Positions 10,877-21,529 of a stretch of 64,000 nucleotides of DNA are shown here, piece after piece. The notes below the pieces were generated by a model. That model searched no databases. It saw nothing but the letters and a program-made list of their open reading frames with translations, and had not been told where the DNA came from. The first letter of the stretch is position 1. Each line of letters begins with the position of its first letter. This stretch comes from Catonia carolina. Lineage: Eukaryota > Arthropoda > Insecta > Hemiptera > Achilidae. A program made the position numbers and the translations under genes. The DNA lies in the NCBI GenBank assembly GCA_035578175.1, contig JAQMRL010000016.1, positions 118,501-182,500 on the forward strand, in the 5' to 3' direction.

Positions 10877-11126
10877 AGCTGTGTATTGTGGTTTCAAAAG
10901 AGCTTCTAAAAGTGACATTGTAAACTTAGACTGTTCAAATAGTTGACCTTTTCCAATTAATAGGATATTGCATATAGGCTACAGGTAGTTTTCCTTGTCT
11001 TTTAGTAGGATGCTCCAATTATTTTAAATTTTATTTTTTCTTTTGCTTATTTTGGTTGATTGAAATAGTCTAAAACTTTGTACCTTAACCAAGTTGTTTA
11101 TTACGTTCCATATTGTAACACAAAAA
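10877..11126. other. Unique AT-rich spacer
   Basis: No recognised feature. Confidence 0.3.
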
Positions 11127-12122
11127 TCTGGTGTGAAACACACAACTTTCTCTTGCCAATGTAAATAATTAACAATAAACCTAACATTAGTATTAAAACA
11201 TTAGAAATAAACAAAAAACTAACCTCAATAAACATAACCTTATTTTAATCATGAGTGAAACACTCAAAATGAAAATCAACCTCAGTCTGGCTTAAAAATA
11301 CGGAAAATCACTATTTCACGCTAAACTAGGCTCTGTAGAGAAAAATACGTTAAATAAAAGTTGTAGATCTTTAAATTTCCTATAAATTTGGTTATATACA
11401 CTTTTGTCGTAAAATACATACTAAGGCCAAAATCTTAAAAAAATCGATTTTTCACACGTTTTCGTGAGAAAAAATCAGAAAATCGCTAATTACTGCTAAA
11501 CTAAGCGTCATACAAAAAAATGTTTGAAACAGAAGTTGTAGGTTTTTAAATTCTCTACAACTTTTATTATATAAATTTTTGCGCTAAAATTTATATTAAA
11601 GCCGTAATCTTAAAAAAACAACGTTTTTACGTGAAAACAGCCTCACCGAGAATTTTAGCAAACATGGCGCCTACCCTATCTTGTAGAGAATAAAAAATTG
11701 AGTAAAATAGGCGATTTTAAAAAAAATCGTAGGACCAGTTTTTGAGAAAATCGCAAAAAACTGAAAAATTATACGAATAAACTACTACTTCCGGTTGACC
11801 GATTTTGATGAATATGTTCGTGTCGCGTCCGGTAGTGGTATGTAACTTAAGTTTCAAGTTTCAAGTTCGTACGACGTTCCGTTCTTGAGATATTCTGTTC
11901 ACACACAGACACACATACACACACACACACACACACACAGACACACAGACACACAGACACACACACACACACACAGACACACACACAGACCAATCGCTAA
12001 AAACATGTTTTTTGGGTTCAGGGGGTCTGAAAACGTATAGATCCGGTGAAAACTCGATTTCGAAAAATCGACATGAAAACAATACTTTCCTTCCTATATA
12101 TTCATATAGGCAAGAGAAAGTA
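11127..12122 (-). mobile_element. HEL copy, full length
   Basis: Reverse orientation, complete at both ends. The microsatellite at 11901-11990 is CA mixed with CAGA units. A 5-bp deletion shortens the 3' hairpin (GTGTGAAACACACAAC). Confidence 0.85.
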
Positions 12123-12150
12123 AAAATAATAATAATAATATTGTTGTAGC

Positions 12151-12624
12151 GAAACACTAGTACTTAACAGGAAACACGAAATCGAAGAAATCAAAAAGGA
12201 GGAAAGAAAAATTATTAGAAAAATTCTAGGGGCTCGACTTACAGAAGATGGGTATAGGCTGCAATTCAACAAAACAACAGAGAGCTGTTCAAACATTGAA
12301 ATTGACATGCGTAAAAGGCGGTTGAAGTTCTTTGGACATCTTAGCAGATTGCAGGAGGATAGGCTAACAAAAAGAATAATTGAATATATAACAACACTTA
12401 AAATTTCGACACCTTGGCTGGACGAAATTCGTAAGGACCTAAAAAGCGCAAATGTACATCAAACTGAAATTTTTAATAAGAACTTATTCCGTCACAAGGT
12501 AGACAAGTGGAAAATTTCAGAGCCCTCAAGAGAGAATCAGTTTAGAAAAAAGTGGTCTGAAAACCGCAAAAAAGCTTTCTCGGAAACAATGAAGGCCTAC
12601 TGGACTAATAAGAAAAACAAATGA
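12151..12624 (+). pseudogene. LINE reverse-transcriptase C-terminal fragment (RTE-like)
   Basis: A single open frame read from 12151. It starts ETLVLNRKHEIEEIKKEE, continues KIIRKILGARLTEDGY and MRKRRLKFFGHLSRLQ, and ends at TGA 12622-12624. KxxRKILG followed by RRLKFFGHxxR is the usual C-terminal region of endonuclease-reverse transcriptase proteins of non-LTR retrotransposons. The catalytic RT palm is absent, so this is a 5'-truncated insertion. A short 3' UTR ends in an AAT-rich tail at 12673-12690. The clade is inferred from the motif style only. Confidence 0.7.
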
Positions 12625-12672
12625 CGAAACTGAGTCATAATGCTTAACGTCTTCTATCCAAGGAGAATTCGC

Positions 12673-12690
12673 CAATAATAATAATAATAG
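12673..12690 (+). repeat. (AAT)n tail of the LINE fragment
   Basis: Simple-repeat tail directly after the LINE 3' UTR, typical of some non-LTR elements. SINE-B begins at the next base in the opposite orientation. Confidence 0.6.
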
Positions 12691-13000
12691 TATTGTTGTT
12701 TAGGTGATGAGCCTGTAGGCTGGTTTGAACGTGTAGAGATTTTACTAAGTAAAACAAGGAGTGAGGTGGTTTACCATTGCCACAACTCACTGAATGGAAA
12801 AGTAAACTTATCAGCATGCCGGGCCCTCTGAAAAGCACATATTTTCCACTCTGCAAATGACACCTTCACTTCATTCACCACAGGATCCAACTGTATAGTG
12901 AAATTCATTACTCATGAGAGGAGATAACTGTGATTAGTGTCACCTAACACACCTCTACCTCTTCTCTTCTTAAATGATTCACTCATTTAATTGGATGACC

Positions 13001-13548
13001 TGCCCATAACAGACAGGTGGAGTGTCAAATTATTTACACTCAATCTGTTTGTTGCAGGGCTAAAATAAATAGTTGTGTTTCTTATCACATGGTCAGCCAA
13101 TTGAATGACTGAATCATTTAAGAGCAGAAGAGGTAGAGGTGTACTGTGACACTAATCAGAGTTATCTCCTCTGAAAGTAATGAATTTCATTATACAGCCA
13201 GACCCTGTGGTAAATGAAGTGAAGGTGTCATTTACAGAGTGGAAAATATGTTTTCAGAGGGCCCGGCATGCTGATAAGCGTACTTTTCCACTCAGTGAGG
13301 AAGGCAATGGTAAACCACCTCACTCCTCGTTTTACTTAGTAAAACCTTTACAGGTTGAAACCAGCCTTTTGGCTGATAAGCCATCCTTTTCCTTCACCTT
13401 CTCCTTCTTCTCCTTATCCTTCTCCTTCTCCTTCTTCTCCTTTATTTCTCCTTCTCCTTATCCTTCTCCTTCTTCTTCTCCTTTATTTCTCCTTCTCCTT
13501 ATCCTTCTCCTTCTCTTTATCCTTAACCACTAATGACCTAAACAACAC
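13001..13548 (+). repeat. SINE-B, full length, nested, with 12-bp target duplication
   Basis: Flanked by AATTGGATGACC at 12989-13000 and 13549-13560. This fixes the element's ends: 5' TGCCCATAACAG and 3' CCTAAACAACAC. It is longer than its relatives because a CT-rich tract (13384-13527) interrupts the GGCTGAT-GACCTAAAC junction near the 3' end. Confidence 0.9.
13384..13527 (+). repeat. Polypyrimidine tract (CCTTCT)n-type
   Basis: About 145 bp of nearly pure C/T with TTTATT and TTATC interruptions, inside SINE-B. A four-fold longer relative lies at 14166-14699. Confidence 0.9.
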
Positions 13549-13653
13549 AATTGGATGACCATGTGATAAGAAACACAACTATTTATTTTAGCTCTGCAAC
13601 GAACAGATTGAGTGTAAATAATTTGACACTCCACCTGTCTGTTAAGGGCAGTC

Positions 13654-14165
13654 TCACAGCCCATCCATACGCAAAAGGCATTCTCGTAACACACTATCTA
13701 TACATAATAATAATAATAATAATAATATTAAATAACATGAAATGGAGATGATACAGAATAGAAACTAGTGCGAGCATACTCATAGGGTACCTTCTTTCAT
13801 GCCAGATGAGAATCTAAACAAAGGTAGGAACCTTTAACAAGGTTGGATAATTTCAACCGCTTCTCTGCCTCCTTTTATACTCACTACTTGACTCGTAATA
13901 TTAATATAAGGTTAAACAGCAAGCAATCGCTGGTGGGTTGACTTTTTCAAAGGGAAAATTATGCTCGCATTTCATATACGTATACCATCTCATTCATTGA
14001 AATTCTATCATACTTTCATAAATGTCTGGTTTATCATTTATTTCTGTTAGAAACGTTTAACATTTGTTTATTATGTTTTTTAATTCATTAAACTCTACAT
14101 TTTAAATGTGTACTTCAAATGTCATAACCACATCTGGTATTATTTCTCCGCATCCATGAAACCTT
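13654..14165. other. Spacer with an AAT microsatellite
   Basis: (AAT)n at about 13706-13730. The rest is unique and no coding signal is seen. Confidence 0.5.
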
Positions 14166-14699
14166 TACTTTTTCCCCTTCTCTCCTCCTCCTTCACCTTC
14201 TCCTTCTTCTCCTTCTCCTTCACCTTCTTCTCCTTTATTTCTCCTTCTCCTTATCCTTATCCTTCTTCTTCTCCTTTATTTCTCCTTCTCCTTCTCCTTC
14301 TCCTTCTTCTCCTTTATTTCTCCTTCTCCTTATCCTTCTTCTTCTCCTTCTTCTCCTTTATTTCTCCTTTCCTTCTTCTCCTTTATTTCTCCTTCTCCTT
14401 TTCCTTATCCTCCTCCTTCTCCTTCTCCTTATCACTCTCCTTCTCCTTCTTCTCCTTTATTTCTCCTTCTCCTTATCCTTATCCTTCTCCTTCTTCTCCT
14501 TTATTTCTCCTTCTCCTTTTCCTTATCCTTCTTCTTCTCCTTTTCCTAATCCTTCTTCTCCTCTTTCTCCTTCTTCTCTTTCTTTTTATCCTTCTCCTTC
14601 TTCTCTTTCTCCTTCTCCTTCACCTTATCCTTCACTTTATCCTTCTTCTTCTCCTTCTCCTTATCCTTCTTCTCCTCTTTCTCCTTCTTCTCTTTCTTC
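14166..14699 (+). repeat. Long polypyrimidine tract
   Basis: About 530 bp of CTT/CCTTCT units with a higher-order unit that includes CTCCTTTATTTCTCCTTC. One strand is almost all pyrimidine. A 206-residue open frame here encodes only Ser/Phe/Leu/Pro/Tyr low-complexity sequence and is not a gene. Confidence 0.95.
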
Positions 14700-15146
14700 G
14701 TGTAATAATAAAATTTATAGGAAATTAAAAGATCTACAACTTTTATTTAAGCATTTTTCTTTACAGAGCCTAGTTTAGCTCTAAAGAGTGATTTTCTGTA
14801 TTATTAAGCCAAACTAATATTGGTTTTATATTTTGCATCATTCACTCATGATTAAAATTAGGTTATGTTTTTTTGAGGTTAGTTTTTTGTTTATTTAAAG
14901 TTGTATTAACTGCTTGATCATTAGTGATTACGGTTGTTTAAGAAACTGTAATGATAGATTTTGGCACTTAATAATTTCCAGAGCCTAGCCGGGAATCGAA
15001 CCCGAGACCTCAGCTTAGTAGGCTAACGCGCTATCCACTACCACACTAAGACGGCCATTTTTCCGTTTTTTTACGTTGTTAATAATATTGTTTATTATTT
15101 GCATTGGCAAGAGAAAGTTGTGTGAGTGTTTCACACCAAATTTTTT
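14700..15146 (+). mobile_element. HEL 3' part, split by a tRNA-like repeat
   Basis: Starts inside the body at the ATTTATAGGAAATTAAAAG region, directly after the CT tract. It is interrupted at about 14900-15068 and resumes to the normal 3' hairpin (CACACCAAATTTTTT). Confidence 0.75.
14900..15068 (-). repeat. tRNA-derived SINE-like insertion
   Basis: On the minus strand an A-box-like TAGTGGATAGCGCG (15027-15040) precedes a perfect B box GGGTTCGATTCCC (14991-15003). Together they form a tRNA-like head for RNA polymerase III. There is no clear poly(A) tail or target duplication. It is a tRNA-related retroposon rather than a working tRNA gene, since no clean cloverleaf and acceptor stem are seen. 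Confidence 0.55.
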
Positions 15147-15154
15147 AGATCAGT

Positions 15155-15369
15155 AAAGGCCTTCGGGCCAGCCCAGTCAGTCAGCTGGTAGAAAATCGCT
15201 ATTATTTGTTAAGTAACACCGGTTGGGCAAGCGACTTTGTATGGTGACCAGTTGACAGCCATCCATGAACAAACTCTACTGGGGGTCCCTGTTCAAACTC
15301 ATGTCTAATCCACGTCAAAAAAAACACAGTAAAAAGCAGCGATCAAATTGGGTAGTTGTCAACAATGTA
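15155..15369 (+). repeat. SINE-D, left part
   Basis: A ~245-bp family starting GGCCTTCGGGCCAGCCCAG and ending in poly(A) (see 52860-53118). This copy is split by the composite mariner that follows; its 3' end resumes at 16675. Confidence 0.75.
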
Positions 15370-15574
15370 CCGTGTTTACCAAAAAGAATGACCCGATTTT
15401 ATATAGATTATTTATTAAGAAGAATGGCTTAACACCAACAAATTACTTACTAAATTACTCACAAAAGACATAAGTTTATGAAAATCTATCATAAATGTTC
15501 AATATGTCCTCCATTGGCTGCACGGACGACATCTAGCCGATAGCTGAATTCATCCCAAACAGAGCGTAAGGTGT

Positions 15575-15919
15575 AGTGGGCCTGATGACTGGTCATTGTA
15601 ATCTTGGGTATCATTTATCCAAGATAGGAGTTGCTGAAGAGAGCCTGTGTAGATTCTGTCATGAGGCAGAAGAGAAGGCTGAGCATATTTTATGCAGTTG
15701 CAAAGTGGTTGACCGCAAAAGAAGAGCGCTGATGGGTAAGGACGTGTTAACACCTTCTCAGGTAAGTGCACTAGATCCTAGGCAGATCCTGCGCTTTATT
15801 GAATGTGTGGGTCTTGCATAAATAAGGAATAGGGGCAATCACAAAAGATCTTTTAGGTCGCGGTGAGGAGGGGCTGCAGAAGCCTGAACGCCCTGGTTGT
15901 AAAGAAGAAGAAGAAGAAG
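15575..15919 (+). pseudogene. LINE 3' end fragment with zinc-knuckle tail, nested in mariner
   Basis: The open frame at 15576-15821 includes GHCNLGYHLSKIG, then CRFC, H and CSC residues spaced as the cysteine-histidine knuckle (C-x2-C ... H-x4-C) found at the C-terminus of many non-LTR retrotransposon RT/RNase H proteins. A 3' UTR and an (AAG)n tail follow. AAGGTGT flanks it at 15568-15574 and 15920-15926, and the right arm of the mariner (16475-16490) shows the uninterrupted site. This makes it a 5'-truncated retrotransposition event. Confidence 0.75.
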
Positions 15920-16305
15920 AAGGTGTCTTCTGTCACTGAAGCTACAGCAGCTGATATTCTGTTTTTTAGTTCATCAATGTCACGAGGTAACGGAGGAACG
16001 TAAACAAGTTGTTTAACATATCCCCACAGGAAAAAATCGCATGGTGTTATGTCAGGGGACCTAGGAGGCCAAGAGTGTGAAGCCTGGTCTCGCGGTCCTG
16101 TACGCCCTATCCAACGTTGAGGCAAGTTGTTATTGAGGAAACTGCGCACGTTGTTGTGCCAGTGCGGTGGTGCTCCATCTTGCTGATAGATGAAATTGTC
16201 AGAGTCAATAAGTTGTGGGAATAACCAGTTCCGTAGCATTGCAAGATATGATTGTCCTGTTACGGTTTGTTCCTCAAAAAAGTAGGGTCCATAAACTTTG
16301 CTTTG
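15920..16305 (-). pseudogene. Mariner-like transposase fragment, minus arm
   Basis: The frame read leftward from 16239 (MLRNWLFPQLIDSDNF) includes the second catalytic block YQQDGAPPH and the third block PPRSPDITPCDFFLWG. It then runs into the LINE insertion. Aspartate spacing is about 46 residues by my count, longer than the 41 of the other family here. The N-terminal DNA-binding half is missing. Confidence 0.75.
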
Positions 16306-16562
16306 GACCGCGAGACCAGGCTTTACACTCTTGGCCTACTAGGTCCCCTGACATAACACCATGCGATTTTTTCCTGTGGGGATATGTTAAACAACTTGTT
16401 TACGTTCCTCCCTTACCTCGTGACATTGATGAACTAAAAAACAGAATATCAGCTGCTGTAGCTTCAGTGACAGAAGACACCTTACGCTCAGTTTGGGATG
16501 AATTCAGCTATCGGCTAGATGTCGTCCGTGCAGCCAATGGAGGACATATTGAACATTTATGA
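16306..16562 (+). pseudogene. Mariner-like transposase fragment, plus arm
   Basis: Encodes the C-terminal part, from GPRDQALHSW through SPDITPCDFFLWGYVK to NGGHIEHL and a stop at 16560-16562. Only the third catalytic aspartate is present. It mirrors the minus arm and lacks the LINE insertion. Confidence 0.75.
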
Positions 16563-16674
16563 TAGATTTTCATAAACTTATGTCTTTTGTGAGTAATTTA
16601 GTATGTAATTTGTTGGTGTTAAGCCATTCTTCTTAATAAATAATCTATATAAAATCGGGTCATTCTTTTTGGTA

Positions 16675-16708
16675 ACAGTTCCCGATAACAAATAATAGCT
16701 AAAAAAAA
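16675..16708 (+). repeat. SINE-D, right end with poly(A)
   Basis: CAGTTCCCGATAACAAAT and an A-run, completing the copy that starts at 15155. Confidence 0.6.
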
Positions 16709-16775
16709 AGATCAGTAGATCTATACTCCATTTTCTTAACACATGACGGCGTGTCAAATGTTTCCTCGACATTTA
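16709..16775 (-). pseudogene. Jockey-type LINE C-terminal scrap
   Basis: The minus-strand peptide ends LRKWSIDLLI and a stop, matching LRRKWSRDLLI at the end of the reverse transcriptase at 40846. Only about 22 codons are preserved. Confidence 0.55.
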
Positions 16776-17255
16776 TTTACAACAGTAGAGAATTAATGTG
16801 ACGTATAGGAAATTTACAAAACCAACTTGTACAATTTAAAAAGAAAAGAGATCTAATACGACTGGACTATGGAATAACAAATTCCTTTTTAGTGCATAGA
16901 AAAATGTCATATGAAGATTGCAATTCCATCCCTTAACAATCAACCCACACCCTAACCCATTTTGTTTCCCTTATCTAAGAAAGCAGCCCTTAAGCATTCG
17001 TATCTGATTCCTAGAACCCAAAGTCACTATTGCAATGTTTTCATCATATCTAAGTCAAGATGAAAGAAGTTTCTTTGTCAATATGGATCCAATAAAGAAA
17101 ACATTTGAATTTTCTCTATTCCGTACTAAATAACCAGCATTTTGTCATTTCCTTTCCAATTCAATTATCTTAACCTAAAATATTACTCCATATCTTCAGG
17201 GCATCCTAACAGATGAAATCAAATAAATTGTGCAGCAAATAGAGCTACACCCGTT
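16776..17255. other. AT-rich spacer
   Basis: 480 bp with no recognised repeat, RNA or coding frame. Confidence 0.4.
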
Positions 17256-17312
17256 CCCACAGTTGGAGTGTTAAATTATTTGCACTCAATCTGTTAGTTC
17301 CACGACTACAAA
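17256..17312 (+). repeat. SINE-B 5' fragment
   Basis: Matches the head (GGAGTGTTAAATTATTTGC and onward), cut off by the HEL copy that follows. Confidence 0.6.
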
Positions 17313-17326
17313 AAAATCTCGTGTGA

Positions 17327-18103
17327 AACACTCACACAACTTAATCTTGCCAATGCAAATAATTAACAATAAATCTAAAATTAGTAATAAAACATTAAAA
17401 ATAAAAAAAAACTAACCTCAATAAACATAACCTTATTTTAATCATGAGTGAAAGACGCAGTATGAAAATCAACCTCAGTTCGGCTTAAAAATGCGGAAAA
17501 TCACTCTTTCTCACTAAACTAGGCTCCGTGGAGAAAAATGCTCTCAATAAAAGTTGTAGATCTTTTAATTTTCTATAAATTTGAATGAAACACTTTTATC
17601 ATAAAATGAATACTAAGGCCGAAATCTTAAAAAAAATCAATTTTTCACACGTTTTCGTGAGAAAAAAACAGAAAATCGCTAATTACCGCTAAACTAAGCG
17701 TTATACAAAAAAATGTTTGAAATAAAAGTTGTAGAATTTTTAATTCTCTACATTTTTTATTATATAAATTTTTGCGCTATAATACACATTAAAGCCGTAA
17801 TCTTAAAAAAACACTTTTTTTACGTAAAAACAGCCTTACCAAGAATTTCAGCAAACATGGCGCCTACCCTATCTTGTACAGAATAAAAAATTGAGTAAAT
17901 AAGGCGATTTTTAAAAAAATTGTAGGACCAGTTTTTGAGAAAATCGCAAAAAAGTGAAAAATTATACGAATAAACTACTACTTCCGGTTGACCGATTTTG
18001 ATGAAAATGTTCGTGTCAGGTCCAGTAGTGGTGTGTAACTTAAGTTTCAAGTTTGAAGTTCGTACGACGTTCCGTTCTTGAGATATTTTGTATATACACA
18101 CAC

Positions 18104-18134
<31 letters not shown>

Positions 18135-18266
18135 GACCAATCGCTAAAAACATTTTTTTTGGGTTCAGGGGGTCTAAAAACGTATAGATCCGGTGGAAAC
18201 TCGATTTCGAAAAATCGACATGAAAACTATAAGTTGCTTTCCTTCCTATATGTTCATATAGGCAAG
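17327..18266 (-). mobile_element. HEL copy, 5' tip lost
   Basis: Reverse orientation. The 3' hairpin is present at the left (TCTCGTGTGAAACACTCACAC). At the right the terminal repeat is cut at GGCAAGAAA, where SINE-B begins. The CA tract lies at 18096-18135. Confidence 0.85.
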
Positions 18267-18269
18267 AAA

Positions 18270-18617
18270 CTGCCCATAACAGACAGGTGGAGTGTCAAAT
18301 TATTTACTCAATCTGTTAGTTGCAGGGCTAAACTAAATAGTTGTGTTTCTTATCACATGGTCACCCAATTAAATGAGTGTCTTAATTTAATATGAGAAGA
18401 GGTAGAGGTGTGTTAGGTAATGGATTTCATTATACAGTTGGATTGTGTGGTGAATGAAGTGAAGGTGTCACTTGCAGAGTGGGCCTGGCATGCTGATAAG
18501 CATACTTTTCCACTGAGTGAGTTGTGGCATTGGTAAACCACCTCACTCCTTGTTTTACTTAGTAAAACCTCTACACGTTCAAACCAGCCTACAGGCTGAT
18601 CACCTAAACAACACAAT
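18270..18617 (+). repeat. SINE-B, internally deleted
   Basis: Starts CTGCCCATAACAGACAGG and ends CACCTAAACAACACAA. Two short internal stretches seen in other copies are missing. Confidence 0.85.
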
Positions 18618-19005
18618 TTTTTTTAAATAAAATACAAATTAATAAATCAGAAAATTGCTTATTAAAAATTAATTGAAAGCAGTAAACTTTAAATACATAC
18701 TAAGCCTATTTATAATGATTTTGAAAATTTTAAATTATTTCCACCGATTAGACGTAATTACTGTATTATTTATAAAAATCGTTTATAAAAACCAACTTCC
18801 GTTTGAAAATACCGCTTTATAAAATATTATAATACCTGACAAAATGAAATAATAGGCCGACCACATTAATTTTCTTTCATTTTCTTTTCATTTAAACGAA
18901 ATTTTTTATCACTTCCTAAATGGATTTCCATCCCATTCATCTTCTATCTATTTGAGTATTATTATTATTATTATTATTATAATTTTTATTATTACTATTA
19001 TCATT
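18618..19005. other. Spacer with ATT microsatellite
   Basis: (ATT)n at 18957-18990. Nothing else recognised. Confidence 0.4.
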
Positions 19006-19244
19006 ATTTTTTTTAAGCTTTTATTTTTTATCGGGAACTGTACATTGTTGACAACTACCCAATTTGATCGCTGTATTTGCGAAGTGGATTAGACATGAGT
19101 TTGAACAGGGACCCCCGAGTAGAGTTTGCTCATGGATGGCTGTCAACTGGTCACCATACAAAGTCGCTTGCCGAACCGGTGTTACTTAACAAATAATAGC
19201 GACTTTCTACCAGCTTACTGACTGGGCTGGCCCACCCGAAGGCC
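19006..19244 (-). repeat. SINE-D, full length
   Basis: Reverse copy with the poly(T) side at the left (TTTTTTTTAAGCTT), ending at the CTGGCCCACCCGAAGGCC head. It abuts a HEL copy. Confidence 0.8.
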
Positions 19245-19257
19245 TGCTACATATTTT

Positions 19258-20192
19258 TACTTTCTCTTGCCTATATGAATATATAGGAAGAAAAGTATTG
19301 TTTTCATGTCGATTTTAAGAAATCGAGTTTTCACCGGATTTACACGTTTTCAGACCCCCTGAACCCAAAAAAAAACATGTTTTTAGCGATTGGTCTGTGT
19401 GTGTGTATACACAATATCTCAAGAACGGAACATCGTACGAACTTGAAATTTAAAACTTAATTTACATACCACTACCGGACCCGACACGAACATTTTCATC
19501 AAAATCGGTCAACCGGAAGTAGTAGTTTATTCGTGTAATATTTCACTTTTTTGCGATTTTCTCAAAAACTGGTCATACGATTTTTTTAAAAATCGCCTGG
19601 TTTACTCAATTTTTTATTCTCTACAAGATAGGGAAGGCGTCATGTTCACTGAAATTCTTGGTGAGGCTGTTTTTACGTAAAAACAAAGTTTTTTTTAAGA
19701 TTACGGCTTTAATATGCAATTTAGCAAAAAAATTATGTAATAAAACTTGTAGAGAATTTAAAAACCTACAACTTTTACTTGTAACATTTTTTTGTATAAC
19801 GCTTAGTTTAGCCGTAATTAGCGATTTTGTGTTTTTTTTTCTCACGAAAACGTGTGAAAAATCGATTTTTTAAAGATTTCGGCCTTAGTATGCATTTTAC
19901 GACAAAAGTGTATATAATTAAATTTATAGAAAATTAAAAGATCTACAACTTTTATTTAGAGCATTTTTCTCCACGGAGCCTAGTTTAGTGAGAAAGAGTG
20001 ATTTTCCGTATTTTTAAGCCGAACTGAGGTTGATTTTCATACTGCGTCTTTCACTCATGATTAAAATAAGATTATGTTTTTTGAGGTTAATTTTTTGTTT
20101 ATTTCTAATGTTTTATTACTAATTTTAGGTTATATTGTTTAAATTATTTGCACTGGCAAGAGAAAGTTGTGTGAGTGTTTCACACCAGATTT
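19258..20192 (+). mobile_element. HEL copy, full length
   Basis: Complete at both ends. The microsatellite is reduced to a few GT units near 19395. Confidence 0.9.
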
Positions 20193-20197
20193 AAAAA

Positions 20198-20252
20198 AAA
20201 AAAGTGATTACACCATTTTTCGCGTGCTAAGCCGCGACGGGTCATACCAGTG
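20198..20252 (+). repeat. Repeat K fragment
   Basis: AAAGTGATTACACCATTTTT with the GCCGCGACGGGTCAT segment. A similar copy lies at 43037-43085. It resembles short shared ends of arthropod mobile elements; the class is unknown. Confidence 0.45.
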
Positions 20253-20636
20253 TTAATATATATTTGTAAAATAGCGGTTGGAAAACTAAAACGGCTGGAC
20301 ACGTTTACTGTAAACTAAGAATGTGAAGAATTTTAGAGAGAGAGTTGTGGGTGGGTGGGGGGAGAGAGAATGATTGCAGAGTTATTCATTTGAATGTAGT
20401 GAGAGGATTGTAGATTGCGTAGTAGGCATCTAGAAGGATGCACCATGGACCATCTGCTTACCTCTATTCTGATCACGTACTCTAGTTTCATATCCATTCA
20501 TATCACCACAACCCACAACCCATAACAATCCCCCTTTCCCCCGTAACCCATTTCCTCTACATATTTTCCATTTTCACTTTCTATCAACATCTTACACTTA
20601 TTCACAAAAATCTACTATCGGCTCATTTTATTTATT
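20253..20636. other. Spacer with a GA/GGGT-rich patch
   Basis: A purine-rich stretch (GAGAGAGAG, GGGTGGGTGGGGGGAG) at about 20333-20370. No coding signal. Confidence 0.4.
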
Positions 20637-20768
20637 ACTTTGTCTTGCCTATATGAATATATAGGAAGGAAAGTATTGTTTTCATGTCGATTTTTCGAAA
20701 CCGAGTTTTCATCGGATCTACACGTTTTCAGACCCCCTCAACCCAAAAAAACGTGTTTTTAGCGATTG

Positions 20769-20833
<65 letters not shown>

Positions 20834-20836
20834 CGC

Positions 20837-20903
<67 letters not shown>

Positions 20904-21078
20904 CATAATATCTCAAGAACGGAACAACGTACGAACTTGAAACTTAAGTTACATACCATTACCAGACTCAAGACGAACATTTTCATCAAAATCGGTTAAC
21001 CGGAAATACTAGTTTATTCGTATAATTTTTCACTTTTTTGCGATTTTCTCAAAAACTGGTCCTACGATTTTTTTTAAA
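20637..21078 (+). mobile_element. HEL 5' part, 3'-truncated
   Basis: Good 5' end and a very long GT/GC tract. It stops at AAAATTGCCTGGTT, where sequence like the SINE-D head (GGGCTGGCCCGAAAGCC) begins. Confidence 0.85.
20772..20900 (+). repeat. (GT)n-(GC)13-(GT)n tract
   Basis: About 129 bp of alternating purine-pyrimidine with an uninterrupted GC block at 20825-20851. This is classic Z-DNA-prone sequence inside the HEL microsatellite. Confidence 0.95.
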
Positions 21079-21529
21079 ATTGCCTGGTTCGGGCTGGCCC
21101 GAAAGCCACTAAAAATAAAATAGAGAGATCTAGAAATATAAATTAAAGAGATACTTTAATTCAAAACGATAAATAGATCTATTTAAAGAAGGATTCTAAT
21201 GATTAGAAAAGCCTGATTAAGAAGAGTGACGTCACAATAAGAGCAACTGGAATACGGTGAAGGAAGATAAAATAAGATTGATCTGAGGTTAAAATGCATC
21301 CATTCGTCTCTTGTTATCTACCTGATCCACACTCTGACTCACCTTAAATCTGCCTCACTTGTCAACTGACTCACACCCACTGACTCACAGATAGACTGCT
21401 CATGATTATTCTTGCTTAACGGCACCACTTTTATAACACCCGACTGTACTATTTATTCACTATATGTATTAACATATTATTGTGATTTTTCACCATTATT
21501 TATATCATATTGTCTCCTATTTATAAAAA
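21079..21529. other. Spacer
   Basis: Begins with a SINE-D-like scrap (about 21088-21108). The rest is unique and carries no coding signal. Confidence 0.4.

Larger units (their letters stand above)
12691..13653 (-). repeat. SINE-B (minus), interrupted by a second SINE-B
   Basis: Left part 12691-13000 and right part 13549-13653 together make one reverse copy, ending at CCTGTCTGTTAAGGGCAGT. A plus-strand copy was inserted between them. Confidence 0.85.
15370..16674. mobile_element. Composite mariner: two inverted partial copies
   Basis: Ends are inverted: TACCAAAAAGAATGACCCG at the left and its complement at the right, each followed by more than 150 bp of matching inverted sequence. The left arm is a minus-strand transposase 3' half and the right arm a plus-strand one, joined head to head near 16305. 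The whole sits in SINE-D; the original junction AATGTA/CAGTTCCCG can be read across it, with a small loss at the right end. Confidence 0.75.

Noticed and set aside
14108..14728. 206-residue Ser/Phe/Leu frame
   Set aside because: It is only the translated polypyrimidine tract.
14985..15056. Functional tRNA gene
   Set aside because: Good B box, but the cloverleaf stems and acceptor ends do not close convincingly; a tRNA-derived repeat fits better. The same applies at 47.2 and 60.9 kb.
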